Positions 33,907 to 42,788 of a stretch of DNA of 64,000 bases are shown here, in pieces. The stretch spans positions 1 through 64,000 of the forward strand of contig NZ_JMLP01000020.1 in NCBI RefSeq assembly GCF_000686805.1. Direction: 5' to 3'. The position numbers and the translations under genes are program-made. Below the pieces are notes generated by a model, which saw only the letters and a program-made list of their open reading frames with translations, was not told the origin of the DNA and made no database searches. This DNA comes from Bacillus sp. UNC41MFS5. GTDB lineage: Bacteria; Bacillota; Bacilli; Bacillales_B; DSM-18226. Every line of letters starts with the position of its first letter. Within the stretch, counting starts at the first letter, position 1.

Positions 33907-34993
33907 ATTTTCTTTCCTTCACCTTTGAGATAATGAAAAGGACAAGCGGCATAATAAAAAATAAATAAAGGGCGAAATTACCAATTATATCTGACATTTT
34001 AAATACCTCATTTATATTTTTAGGAATCATAGAAACTAAATAAATGAGCGGTATTAAACTATAAATAAACGCGTGAGTATTTTTCGAAAAAATCTGCTTT
34101 AATCCTAGAGTAGCAATAAATAAAGCAATGACATACGTAGCGAATATTTGCATAATCCAAATGACAAGAAGGAGGGAATCGAACCGTTCAAAAAAAAGGC
34201 CTGTGATTTCAAAGCTTCGAATAAACGTAAGTACAGGCCATGTTTGTGACACCACCGCGTCTACTGACATGGATCCTATTACGATTACCACTGTAATAGT
34301 ATAAAAGATAAAGGGTATTCCAACTCCGAGAATTGGAACTTTTGTTACCTTGTTTTTTTCTTTCATGAACATATAAATAAAGAGGAGAATTTCGAAGCCT
34401 GCAAAGGAAAGAGAGGAGGTTGTTAACCCCTTCAAGACAGGCTTAACCCCCGATCCTAACACCGGACGTAAATTATCAACCTCAAATAATTCGATGCCTA
34501 AAAACATGACCAAAAGGAGAAAAAGAACCGAAATTGGAAAAATAATTTCTAATAACCGTGCAATGGCATTTACCCCTCCCTGAACTAAGTATAGACCTAT
34601 CCACAAAAATGGCATCATAATAGCCCATGTTGGAGTTCCCTGAAGTAAGAATAATCGTGTAGTTTCAGCCATAGTTCGAACCTCATATGCGGACAACGCA
34701 ATATAATAGCAGATAACTGTTAAACTTAGCAGCGATCCTATCCATTTCCCAAGAAGTTTTTGATTAAATTGATAGAAAGTTTCGTTCGGGTATCTTTGGC
34801 ATAGTTTTAATATTATTACTGATATAAGTGTAATAATTAATCCACTAACAATTATTGCGATCCAAGAATCGGGAGTTTGGACTTTCTCTGTCATGGTTCT
34901 GGGCAGTGTTAAAATCCCTGCACCGAAAATAAAATTTGTGATAAACATTACTGCTTGATGAGAAGTTATTTGATCTAAAGGACTGGAGGTCAT
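33893..34993 (-). CDS. Germinant receptor permease-like subunit, GerAB/GerKB family
   Basis: A 366-residue, about ten-helix protein of the APC transporter superfamily (FITNFIFGAGILTLPRTMTEK at the start, SFAGFEILLFIYMFMKE in the middle). B subunits bind the germinant within the membrane. It overlaps gerC and follows gerA by 24 bp in the order A-B-C. Confidence 0.93.
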   Translation of the reverse strand: MTSSPLDQITSHQAVMFITNFIFGAGILTLPRTMTEKVQTPDSWIAIIVSGLIITLISVIILKLCQRYPNETFYQFNQKLLGKWIGSLLSLTVICYYIALSAYEVRTMAETTRLFLLQGTPTWAIMMPFLWIGLYLVQGGVNAIARLLEIIFPISVLFLLLVMFLGIELFEVDNLRPVLGSGVKPVLKGLTTSSLSFAGFEILLFIYMFMKEKNKVTKVPILGVGIPFIFYTITVVIVIGSMSVDAVVSQTWPVLTFIRSFEITGLFFERFDSLLLVIWIMQIFATYVIALFIATLGLKQIFSKNTHAFIYSLIPLIYLVSMIPKNINEVFKMSDIIGNFALYLFFIMPLVLFIISKVKERKYEKM

Positions 34994-35017
34994 AATTAGT
35001 CAACTCCTTTCGAACCG

Positions 35018-36583
35018 TTACCTTTTTCTTACTGAATCTTTTGGATGCAACAGTTTTGGACGGCGTTTCATTAGGAATAGGGGGACCCGTATCATGAAAT
35101 CCTTCCAATCATTCAATCGAAATGATACAGCAGGGCTCAGATATGGAATGCCAAAACTTTTAAGCCTCACCAAATGGCTGCATAGCAACAGGAAGAACAG
35201 AACGACTCCATATAATCCAAACACACTAGCAAATAGCATTGAGGCAAAGCGAAGCATTCTTAATGCAATCCCTACACTATATTGCGGGATCGTGAATGAA
35301 GATATGGCCGTGACAGCAACTACGATGACCATGATTGGACTAACTATTCCTGCTTGCACTGCTGCTTCTCCAATGACTAAACCCCCCACGATCCCTATCG
35401 ATTGTCCAATTGGTTTTGGTAAACGAAGCCCGGCTTCTCTTAATACTTCTATAGATAATTCCATTATGAGTGCCTCAATTAGAGGGGGAAAAGGAACTCC
35501 CTCTCTGGTGGCTGCAATGGAAAAAATGAGCTTGGTTGGAATTAATCCCGGATGAAAGGAAATAAAAGCAATATATAAAGAAGGAACAAATAGAGCAATA
35601 AAGGCTGAAAAATAACGCAATATACGAATTAATGTCCCAGCCATCCATCTTTCGTAATAGTCCTCAGGAGACTGCAACAGCATATGGAAGGTAACAGGAA
35701 CAATTAAGGCAAAAGGTGAGCCGTCCAACAGTAAAGCTACCCTTCCTTCCATCAAAGAACCCATAACACGATCAAGTCGTTCTGTACTTTGCACTTGCGG
35801 GAATGGACTTAAAAAATTATCTTCAATTAATTGTTCAATATAACTAGAGTCATGTACATCATCAATTTTTATTTTATTAATCCGTTGCTTAACCTCTTCT
35901 AATAAATGAGGGTCCACAATATCCTTCATGTAGATAATGACTAGTTCTTTTTTGGACCGCTCTCCTACCTGAGTGCTGATTATGGATAAGTTTTGATCTT
36001 TGCCATGCCGCCGTAGAAGAGCTGTATTATCCTTTAAATTTTCAATAAAGCCTACCCTGGGTCCACGTACCGATGCCTCAGTAGCCGGCTCATCAATATT
36101 TCTTGTTTTAGCTTTAGCACCGCCAACCAGGAAAACGTCTTCTAGACCATCGACTAAAATCGCAATTGACCCAAACATTACTCCGGAGGTTATATCTTTA
36201 AGAGTACGAACTTCATTTAAGCCGGATACAGAAAGAGCTTGGTTTTTAATATACTCTTTTAAGGAGGAGTTTTTTAGTGGATGGCCGGTTTCTTTTGGTG
36301 AAGCCGACATGAAATCAACCAAAATATGATTATTAATTACCTCCGCATCTGCAAACCCATCTATAAAAATAATGGCAATACGAATACCCGTTGTTCCCAT
36401 TTGAAACTCACGAAATTTCACATCTGAATTATGCCCAATCTCTTGGCGAATTAGATTCAAATCTGCCGTAAAATTACCTGTCATTTCATTAATAGATTCT
36501 TGAAATGGCTGTATATCCTGTTTTGCTTTTTGGGCAGATTCTCCAATCTTCATCTGGTTTTTGTTTAGCTTCCGCCATTTCAC
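35018..36583 (-). CDS. Germinant receptor subunit A, GerAA/GerKA family
   Basis: A 521-residue protein: a soluble N-terminal domain (to about residue 300, with REFQMGTTGIRIAIIFIDGF, SVRGPRVGFIENLKDNTALLRRHGKD by position and QSTERLDRV), then four or five transmembrane helices. GerA subunits pentamerise into the ion channel of the receptor. The start is GTG, overlapping by one base the stop of a 43-codon membrane-peptide gene (TAGTG). First large gene of the receptor operon. Confidence 0.93.
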   Translation of the reverse strand: MKWRKLNKNQMKIGESAQKAKQDIQPFQESINEMTGNFTADLNLIRQEIGHNSDVKFREFQMGTTGIRIAIIFIDGFADAEVINNHILVDFMSASPKETGHPLKNSSLKEYIKNQALSVSGLNEVRTLKDITSGVMFGSIAILVDGLEDVFLVGGAKAKTRNIDEPATEASVRGPRVGFIENLKDNTALLRRHGKDQNLSIISTQVGERSKKELVIIYMKDIVDPHLLEEVKQRINKIKIDDVHDSSYIEQLIEDNFLSPFPQVQSTERLDRVMGSLMEGRVALLLDGSPFALIVPVTFHMLLQSPEDYYERWMAGTLIRILRYFSAFIALFVPSLYIAFISFHPGLIPTKLIFSIAATREGVPFPPLIEALIMELSIEVLREAGLRLPKPIGQSIGIVGGLVIGEAAVQAGIVSPIMVIVVAVTAISSFTIPQYSVGIALRMLRFASMLFASVFGLYGVVLFFLLLCSHLVRLKSFGIPYLSPAVSFRLNDWKDFMIRVPLFLMKRRPKLLHPKDSVRKR

Positions 36584-36714
36584 TAATCATCACTCTTCTC
36601 TAATGAATGAATCCATTTGAAAAATTTAAAAAATCCAAGTGGAACTAAAAATGTAATAAATGCTTGTACGAAAATGATATAGTCCGGTATTAGAGAAAGA
36701 ATTTTCTTCAACAT
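36583..36714 (-). CDS. 43-residue membrane peptide preceding gerA
   Basis: An open frame ATG (36712-36714) to TAG (36583-36585): MLKKILSLIPDYIIFVQAF then ITFLVPLGFFKFFKWIHSL, ending EKSDD. It has a good ribosome site (AGGAG, 9 nt before ATG), a single amphipathic/transmembrane helix and charged ends. Its stop shares the G of the gerA GTG start (TAGTG), giving strict translational coupling. Small membrane subunits (D-type genes) accompany some germinant receptors; this one is shorter than those I know and I recognise no family. Confidence 0.75.
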   Translation of the reverse strand: MLKKILSLIPDYIIFVQAFITFLVPLGFFKFFKWIHSLEKSDD

Positions 36715-36988
36715 AAAAAGCTCTCCTATAAATGCTCAGAAGTATATTCGTTAGAAACGTTTTAATAGACATTGATTGTATTATTTACTTTTGCTGTTAA
36801 AATTAACCGATTTTTAGAATAGTAATTTATCCTTCTGTTTTCGTATATTTTCTTCTTTTGTCCTTCAAAAGTTAAATCTCTCTCAAATTGAGCAATACCC
36901 ACAAAGATAGTAAACAACATTTTCCCAAAGCTGATGAATTAGAGAAATAAAGAGCTGATTTACAATATCTTAACGTTGGATTTATGTG
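36715..36988. other. Divergent intergenic region between ger operon and ABC cluster
   Basis: AT-rich, no coding potential. For the ger operon, the minus strand offers TGTCTA-18 bp-ATATACT near 36750-36775, loosely like a sigma-G promoter (TGMATA / CATAMTA), with several mismatches. No plus-strand gene other than the cluster at 37072 is supported. Confidence 0.35.
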
Positions 36989-37018
36989 GGATTAACATTG
37001 TTATATTATGATTAATCC
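36989..37018. promoter_or_regulatory. Inverted repeat before the ABC cluster, candidate DeoR operator
   Basis: GGATTAACAT and ATGATTAATCC face each other across TGTTATATT, about 55 bp before the substrate-binding protein start. A TTGGAT at 36977-36982 and TTATAT at 37002-37007 suggest an overlapping promoter (19-bp spacing, not ideal). The regulator gene at 41876 is the natural candidate binder. GGTTTAACA..TTGTTAATCC at 39047-39072 is similar in part. Confidence 0.45.
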
Positions 37019-37071
37019 GTAATAAACAGTAACGAACTTTAAAAATCCCACACTAAATGGAGGCACTTTTT

Positions 37072-38184
37072 ATGAATTACACATTCAAGAAGAATTGTTA
37101 CAAGTCTATTCAAGCTGTGATGTTAGGAGTTAGCTTACTAGGATTAGCTGCTTGTGGAGCTACTAAAGAGGAGGCTGCTCCAGTTGTTAAGGATCCAAGT
37201 TCGTTAACCCTGAAAGAAATTGAAACAAAAGCAAAAGTAGAGGGTGAAATTAATAGTGTCGGTATGCCAGATTCATGGGCTAACTGGGGAGAAACGTGGA
37301 ATAATGTAACGAAAAAATATACTTTGAAGCACAGTGATACAGATTTATCTAGTGCAGAAGAAATTGCGAAAATGGAATCAGAAAAAGATAATGCAACAGC
37401 TGATATCGGGGATGTAGGGATTTCTTTTGGACCAATTGCTGAACAAAAAGGATTAACCCTTCCATATAAAACTTCTCATTGGGATGAAATACCAAAATGG
37501 GCGAAAGATGATAATGGAGATTGGGTTGTTGGATACCAAGGAACAATCGCATTTCTTACTAATAAAAATTTGGTGAAAAATCCACCTAAATCTTGGAATG
37601 ATATTTTAAAAGGAAATTACAAAGTAACAATTGGAGATGTTCAACGCGGAGCACAGAATCAGATGGGTGTTCTTGCAGCGGCAATGGCTTTCGGCGGTGA
37701 TGAAACGAATATTAAACCAGGACTTGACTTCTTCGCTAAGCTTGCTAAACAAGGCCGTCTGAGTCTAACAGACGCTAAACCAGCTAACATTGAAAAAGGC
37801 GAAGTAGAAGTTGCAATTGTTTGGGATTTCAATGCACTTAATTATGCTAGCCAAATCAACCGCGACCAATTTGATGTATGTATTCCAAAAGAAGGTTCGG
37901 TCGTAAGTGGTTATACAACGCTTATTAACAAATATGCAAAACATCCTTATGCAGCGATGGCAACAAGAGAATATATCTTAAGTGATCAAGGTCAAATTAA
38001 CTTAGCAAAAGGATTTGCTCGTCCAATTCGTGATGTAAAACTTCCGCAAGAAGTAGCAGACAAGTTACTTCCAACAGAAGAATACAAAAAAGTAACACCA
38101 GTAAAAGATCAAAAAGCTTGGGAAAAAACTGCAAGTACTTTACCACAATTATGGCAAGAAGAGGTGTTAGTAAATGTTAAATAA
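37072..38184 (+). CDS. ABC transporter substrate-binding lipoprotein (iron/phosphonate/spermidine-type fold)
   Basis: A 370-residue lipoprotein: signal with lipobox LGLAAC (Cys28), then a bacterial extracellular solute-binding fold (INSVGMPDSWANWGETW, NATADIGDVGISFG, VGYQGTIAFLTNKN, EGSVVSGYTTLINKYAKHP). The frame opens at 37057, but GGAGG sits 8 nt before ATG 37072, which is chosen. It starts a plus-strand operon with two permeases, an ATPase and, directly downstream with an 11-bp overlap, an alkaline-phosphatase-superfamily hydrolase. The fold is used for Fe3+, 2-aminoethylphosphonate, polyamine and phosphorylated ligands. The hydrolase and HAD phosphatase argue for a phosphorus-containing ligand; this is inference. 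Confidence 0.85.
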   Translation: MNYTFKKNCYKSIQAVMLGVSLLGLAACGATKEEAAPVVKDPSSLTLKEIETKAKVEGEINSVGMPDSWANWGETWNNVTKKYTLKHSDTDLSSAEEIAKMESEKDNATADIGDVGISFGPIAEQKGLTLPYKTSHWDEIPKWAKDDNGDWVVGYQGTIAFLTNKNLVKNPPKSWNDILKGNYKVTIGDVQRGAQNQMGVLAAAMAFGGDETNIKPGLDFFAKLAKQGRLSLTDAKPANIEKGEVEVAIVWDFNALNYASQINRDQFDVCIPKEGSVVSGYTTLINKYAKHPYAAMATREYILSDQGQINLAKGFARPIRDVKLPQEVADKLLPTEEYKKVTPVKDQKAWEKTASTLPQLWQEEVLVNVK

Positions 38185-39007
38185 AGTGATAACGGTTGTT
38201 GTAGATGGAATGCGATACGATAAAGCATGTGAGGCACTAGGATTTATTCAACATTTAGTTGAAACAAATCAGGCGGCACTTTATAAAATGAAATCGGAGC
38301 TTCCAAGTCTTTCTCGTCCATTATATGAAGTGTTACTAACGGGTACACCGGCATCAACGAATGGAATTACGTCAAATCAAACCGTCCGTCTATCTACAGA
38401 GAAAAGTCTTTTCCATCTTACAAAAGAAAACGGCTTAAGAAATGCAACAGCATCTTATTACTGGGTAAGCGAACTTTATAATCGTGCACCATTCCAATTT
38501 ATTGAAGATCGTGAGCAAGATGACGAGTCAAAAGCGATTCAATATGGAAAATTCTATTGGGATGATGACTATCCAGATAGTCATGTCCTAATGGATGCAG
38601 AAGCTTTGCGTAGAAAGTACGATCCACACTTTTTATATATTCATCCGCTAGGGGTAGATGTAAAAGGCGAAATTTATGGTTCGGAATCGAAAGAATATCG
38701 TGAACAAATTTTAAAAATGGGAAGCTTATTAGCTCAGCTTCTGCCAATTTGGATCTCAGAAGGTTACCATATTTTAATTACTTCTGACCATGGAATGAGC
38801 GAATACGGCAACCATGGCGGCATAACTGATGGTGAGCGTGATGTTCCACTTTTTATCATTAGCCCAAAAGTTAAGCCAGGTGTTTACAGTGAGGTAATTC
38901 CTCAATTAGCTTTTGCACCACTTGTTTGTGAGCTTTTAAATATCAAACCGTCAGATAAAATGATTTCATATCGATTACCAGGACTAAAAGAAGAAGTTAC
39001 CCTTTAA
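38174..39007 (+). CDS. Alkaline phosphatase superfamily hydrolase (phosphodiesterase/nucleotide pyrophosphatase-like)
   Basis: A 277-residue cytoplasmic protein (no signal) of the type I phosphodiesterase/NPP group. Readable metal-site motifs: VVVDGMRYD (Asp11), LPSLSRP with candidate nucleophile Ser47 (or Ser45), HPLGVDVKGE near residue 155, and TSDHGMSEYGNHGG near 200-213. Where the family usually has D..GH, this has D..GE, so one expected histidine ligand appears replaced by Glu. It overlaps the binding-protein gene by 11 bp, so it is coupled to uptake. Relatives include phosphonoacetate hydrolase and phosphodiesterases; the substrate is unknown. Confidence 0.8.
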   Translation: MLNKVITVVVDGMRYDKACEALGFIQHLVETNQAALYKMKSELPSLSRPLYEVLLTGTPASTNGITSNQTVRLSTEKSLFHLTKENGLRNATASYYWVSELYNRAPFQFIEDREQDDESKAIQYGKFYWDDDYPDSHVLMDAEALRRKYDPHFLYIHPLGVDVKGEIYGSESKEYREQILKMGSLLAQLLPIWISEGYHILITSDHGMSEYGNHGGITDGERDVPLFIISPKVKPGVYSEVIPQLAFAPLVCELLNIKPSDKMISYRLPGLKEEVTL

Positions 39008-39040
39008 ATGAATGTTCAATGCAACAATAAAATGAACACT

Positions 39041-39077
39041 GGAATTGGTTTAACAGCCTTATTGTTAATCCAATTCC
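39041..39077 (+). other. Intra-operon hairpin before the permease genes
   Basis: Arms GGAATTGGTTTAACA and TGTTAATCCAATTCC around GCCTTA; one bulge. No T-run follows, so it is more likely an mRNA processing or stabilising structure, separating the abundant binding protein and hydrolase from the permeases, than a full terminator. Confidence 0.5.
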
Positions 39078-39108
39078 AAAATTGTTAAACATAGAGGAGG
39101 GAGAAGTG

Positions 39109-39963
39109 TTGCGAAAAATGAATAAACAAAAAATTTACTTATTAGCTCTCTTATTGCCATTTATTTTATTTGTAATTGGTTTTGAAATTGGGCCAATAGT
39201 GGCAATGATTAAAAATAGCTTTTATACAGATGATGGAATTCACGTAACGATTAATCAATATTTAACAGTATTTAAAAGTAAATTTTATATGCAAGGAATT
39301 AAAAACAGCCTTCTTATTTCATTATTTTCAGCTGTAACCTCTGTGATTATAGCGGTAATTGTAGCTTATTCGTTTACTAAGTTTTCTCAAAAAATACAAA
39401 ATCGATTACTAATGCTTACTAATGTGACTTCGAATTTCGAGGGGATTCCCCTTTCATTTTCATATATTATTTTACTTGGAAACAATGGATTATTTACATT
39501 ACTTTTTCACAAGATCGGTTTAAAAGTGTTTGCAGATTTTAATTTATATTCATGGACAGGCCTCATTCTTGTTTATATTTATTTCCAAATTCCGCTTGCT
39601 GTTATGCTAATTTATCCGTCTTATCAAGGAATAAAACAACAATGGAAAGAAGCTTCTTCACTTTTAGGAGGATCAAAAGTTTCATTTTGGCTTCGAATTG
39701 GAATACCCGTACTTTTACCTAGTATTATAGGTACATTTAGTATTATGTTTGCAAATTCGATGGGTGCTTACGCTACAGCCTATGCATTGGTCGGCAGCAA
39801 CTATAACTTATTGTCATTGCAAATAGCCTCTTTAGTTGCAAGTGACGTTACATTAAAACCACAGCTGGGTAGTGCGTTAGGAGTTCTTCTAGCAACGACT
39901 ATGATTGGGGCAATGTGGTTCAACGAACGAATGATGCGTCGCATTAGGAGGGATTTACGATGA
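39109..39963 (+). CDS. ABC transporter permease 1
   Basis: A 284-residue six-helix inner-membrane permease with the EAA loop (SYQGIKQQWKEASSLLGGSKV) that docks with the ATPase. The frame opens upstream at a TTG, but GAGGAGG is best placed for TTG 39109 (8 nt); ATG 39118 is an alternative. It resembles PotB/PhnU-type permeases. It overlaps the second permease by 4 bp. Confidence 0.85.
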   Translation: MRKMNKQKIYLLALLLPFILFVIGFEIGPIVAMIKNSFYTDDGIHVTINQYLTVFKSKFYMQGIKNSLLISLFSAVTSVIIAVIVAYSFTKFSQKIQNRLLMLTNVTSNFEGIPLSFSYIILLGNNGLFTLLFHKIGLKVFADFNLYSWTGLILVYIYFQIPLAVMLIYPSYQGIKQQWKEASSLLGGSKVSFWLRIGIPVLLPSIIGTFSIMFANSMGAYATAYALVGSNYNLLSLQIASLVASDVTLKPQLGSALGVLLATTMIGAMWFNERMMRRIRRDLR

Positions 39964-40835
39964 AATCTTCAAAAATCTTGTATAAAGTGATTGTTGGATT
40001 ACTAGTTTTGTATTTATTAATTCCACTTGTCGGAACATTTTTATTCTCGATTGCTGGTAAATGGGATCATACCATTTTACCTGAGAGTTATACAATCCAT
40101 TGGTATAGTGATTTATTTCAAGATACACGGTTTTATGATGCTATCGAAAGAACACTGTTTTTAATTGTTGTAACTGTAGGTCTTAGTGTCCTTATTATGC
40201 TTCCAACTATCTTTATCGTCACTGTCTATTTCAGTAAATGGGAAGGTTTGCTTCAATCAATAGCGATGCTTCCTTATGGAATTCCTCCAATTGTTGGAGC
40301 GGTTGGATTAATAAAGCTATATTCAAATGGACCATTTCAAATTTCCGGGACACCGTGGATACTAATTGGTGCTTATTTCATAACCATTCTACCATTTATG
40401 TATCAAGGTATTCGTAACAGCCTTCGAACACTTAATGCTATCCAACTTGTAGATGCAGCTGAATTACTAGGTGCTTCAAAATTTCAGGCATTTCGTACAG
40501 TGGTACTTCCAAATATTATGTCTGGTATTTTAGTATCTACTTTATTATCAGTTGCTTTATTATTTGGTGAATTTGCTTTTGCTAATTTGCTTGTCGGAGG
40601 TCGATTTGAAACGATTCAAATTTATCTTGCTGACAAACTAAACAGCAGTGGTCACTTAACTAGTGCAATTGTAATCACATATTATTTATTGATTTTATTT
40701 TTAACTGCGACCGTATTAAAACTATCGCTTAAGAAAGAAAAAAACTCAGTTGTATCAAATAAGAAGCGAATTCTTACGTTTTTAAAAAGACAATATCATC
40801 ATCATAAAACTACTAATTTAGAAGGTGAAAATTAA
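39960..40835 (+). CDS. ABC transporter permease 2
   Basis: A 291-residue six-helix permease, PotC/PhnV-like, with an EAA-type loop (QLVDAAELLGASKFQAFRTVVLP). The C-terminal tail is basic (KKRILTFLKRQYHHHK). ATGA overlap with permease 1 and 1-bp overlap with the ATPase show tight coupling. Confidence 0.88.
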   Translation: MKSSKILYKVIVGLLVLYLLIPLVGTFLFSIAGKWDHTILPESYTIHWYSDLFQDTRFYDAIERTLFLIVVTVGLSVLIMLPTIFIVTVYFSKWEGLLQSIAMLPYGIPPIVGAVGLIKLYSNGPFQISGTPWILIGAYFITILPFMYQGIRNSLRTLNAIQLVDAAELLGASKFQAFRTVVLPNIMSGILVSTLLSVALLFGEFAFANLLVGGRFETIQIYLADKLNSSGHLTSAIVITYYLLILFLTATVLKLSLKKEKNSVVSNKKRILTFLKRQYHHHKTTNLEGEN

Positions 40836-41848
40836 TGAGCTATGTAACCATCGATCAAGTGACTAAGGGATATGATAATCAAGTCGTTTTAAATAACATT
40901 TCTTTAACATTGAACAAAGGAGAATTTGTTACACTTCTTGGGCAAAGCGGATGCGGAAAAAGTACGTTATTGCGTTCAATCGCCGGACTTGAAGACGTAG
41001 ATGTAGGAAGAATTTTAATTGATGGAACAGATATTACTAATTTATCACCGCGTCAGCGTGAAGTCGGTATGGTGTTTCAATCTTATGCACTTTTTCCGAA
41101 TATGAACGTTTTTGATAACATCGCATACGGACTTAAAATGAAGAAGGCAAAAAATATTGATTCAAGAGTAAAAAAGATGATTGATATGGTCGATTTAAAT
41201 GGAAAAGAAAAGTCTTATCCTCATCAGTTATCTGGAGGACAACAACAGAGGGTTGCTCTTGCTCGTGCCCTGGTTATGGAGCCAAAAGTACTTTTATTAG
41301 ATGAGCCGTTAAGTGCATTGGATGCTAAAATCAGAAAAAATTTACAAAAAGAATTGAAGAGAATACAGAAGGAATTAGATATTACAACTATTTTTGTAAC
41401 ACATGATCAAGAAGAAGCAATGACGATGTCTGATCGAATCTTTGTCATGAATAAAGGAAACGTTGTTCAATCCGGTTCTCCATCAGAAATCTATACCACT
41501 CCAATCAATACATTTGTTGCAAAATTTATCGGAAATTATAATGTTTGTAACATGGAGGTTTTCCATAAACTTGTTCGTAGTACGGAATTAAAAGGAAATG
41601 AAGTCGCTATTCGTCCTGAAGTTATACAATTAGTTTCTTCTGGAGAGGATAGCTTGGATTTACTAGCGAACTGGGGAATTAAAGGAATCGTTAAAGATGT
41701 AACCATGACAGGGAATGTTTTAAGATATGAAGTTGAAACAGAGTCGTCAGCCTTCCATGTAGACTATCTTCACCACCGAGGGAAAATGTTTGAGCAAGGA
41801 GCACGCGTTCATATTCTTGTACCGAAGAAAGAATGCATTATTTTATAA
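40835..41848 (+). CDS. ABC transporter ATP-binding protein
   Basis: A 337-residue importer ATPase: Walker A GQSGCGKST (about 38-46), Q-loop FQSYALFPNM, signature LSGGQQQRVALARAL, Walker B LLLDEPLSALD and H-loop VTHDQEEAM. The C-terminal 100 residues form a TOBE-like regulatory domain. PotA/FbpC-type. It energises the two permeases just upstream. Confidence 0.93.
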   Translation: MSYVTIDQVTKGYDNQVVLNNISLTLNKGEFVTLLGQSGCGKSTLLRSIAGLEDVDVGRILIDGTDITNLSPRQREVGMVFQSYALFPNMNVFDNIAYGLKMKKAKNIDSRVKKMIDMVDLNGKEKSYPHQLSGGQQQRVALARALVMEPKVLLLDEPLSALDAKIRKNLQKELKRIQKELDITTIFVTHDQEEAMTMSDRIFVMNKGNVVQSGSPSEIYTTPINTFVAKFIGNYNVCNMEVFHKLVRSTELKGNEVAIRPEVIQLVSSGEDSLDLLANWGIKGIVKDVTMTGNVLRYEVETESSAFHVDYLHHRGKMFEQGARVHILVPKKECIIL

Positions 41849-41875
41849 ATTATTAATGATCGCGGGGGAAGAAAT

Positions 41876-42658
41876 ATGTCTGTTTTGCCAGAAGAAAGAA
41901 AGAATGAAATTTTAAAAGAACTGAACAAAATGGGAAAAGTAAAAGTTATGGAATTAGTTGATCAATTTAATGTTTCAGAGGAAACGATTCGACGCGATTT
42001 GATGATATTAGAGGAAAAAGGACTTTTAAAGAGGGTTTACGGTGGGGCGATTAAAACAGTCTTTGAATTTGAGGAACCTCCATTCACACAACGTACAACG
42101 GTGAATCAAGATGAGAAAGTTAAGGTTGGGAAAAAAGCTGTAGAACTCATTTCTAACGGAGATGTAATTGTCATTGATGTAGGGACAACCATGCTTGAAT
42201 TTGCGAAGTGTATTGAAAATAAAAATGACATTACGATTTTAACCAATTCTCTTCCTGTGTCGTCTGTGTTGACCGAATCTCTCAATCAAAATAAGTTTAC
42301 AGGACAAATTCTATTACTAGGTGGTCAAATTGATCCAAAGCAGCAATCTATAGGCGGCGGTCTCACTGAACAAATGTTAAATCAATTTAATATTGATAAA
42401 GCTTTTATTTCAGCTGGTGGTGTTTCTATTCAAAGTGGGGTTAGTAATTATCATTTACATGAAACATTAGTTTCACGCAAGATGGTCGAGGTATCAAAGC
42501 AAGTTGTATTGCTAACGGATTACTCTAAAATTGGTGTCGATACATTTTGTAAAGTTTGTCCTCTAGAAAAAGTCGATGTGATTGTCTGCGAGCAACCCTT
42601 TCCAGAGGAATGGAGAAATCATTCAAATTTAGAGGAAATCAATTGGATTCAAGCATAG
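41876..42658 (+). CDS. DeoR/GlpR-family transcriptional regulator
   Basis: A 260-residue regulator: N-terminal HTH (RKNEILKELNKMGKVKVMEL .. NVSEETIRRDLMILEEKGLL), then the DeoR sensor domain with GDVIVIDVGTT and FISAGGVS. The DeoR sensor binds phosphorylated metabolites (sugar phosphates). Its place in the operon and the inverted repeat before the first gene suggest it represses or activates this transporter in response to an intermediate. SD GGGGGAAG precedes ATG. Confidence 0.9.
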   Translation: MSVLPEERKNEILKELNKMGKVKVMELVDQFNVSEETIRRDLMILEEKGLLKRVYGGAIKTVFEFEEPPFTQRTTVNQDEKVKVGKKAVELISNGDVIVIDVGTTMLEFAKCIENKNDITILTNSLPVSSVLTESLNQNKFTGQILLLGGQIDPKQQSIGGGLTEQMLNQFNIDKAFISAGGVSIQSGVSNYHLHETLVSRKMVEVSKQVVLLTDYSKIGVDTFCKVCPLEKVDVIVCEQPFPEEWRNHSNLEEINWIQA

Positions 42659-42788
42659 TCAATCCATAAAAGGACATATCGTAACGGATGAGGAGTTCTC
42701 TCTCTTTTTTGATTAGATTTTTATTGATAGCAGGTAAAAAGCTAGAAAGAAAATTTAATAGATAGAATGAGAAAAGGAGCTGTATAGC

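Noticed and set aside
34845..35108. 87-codon open frame overlapping gerA and gerB
   Set aside because: Out of frame with both recognised ger genes and without family resemblance.
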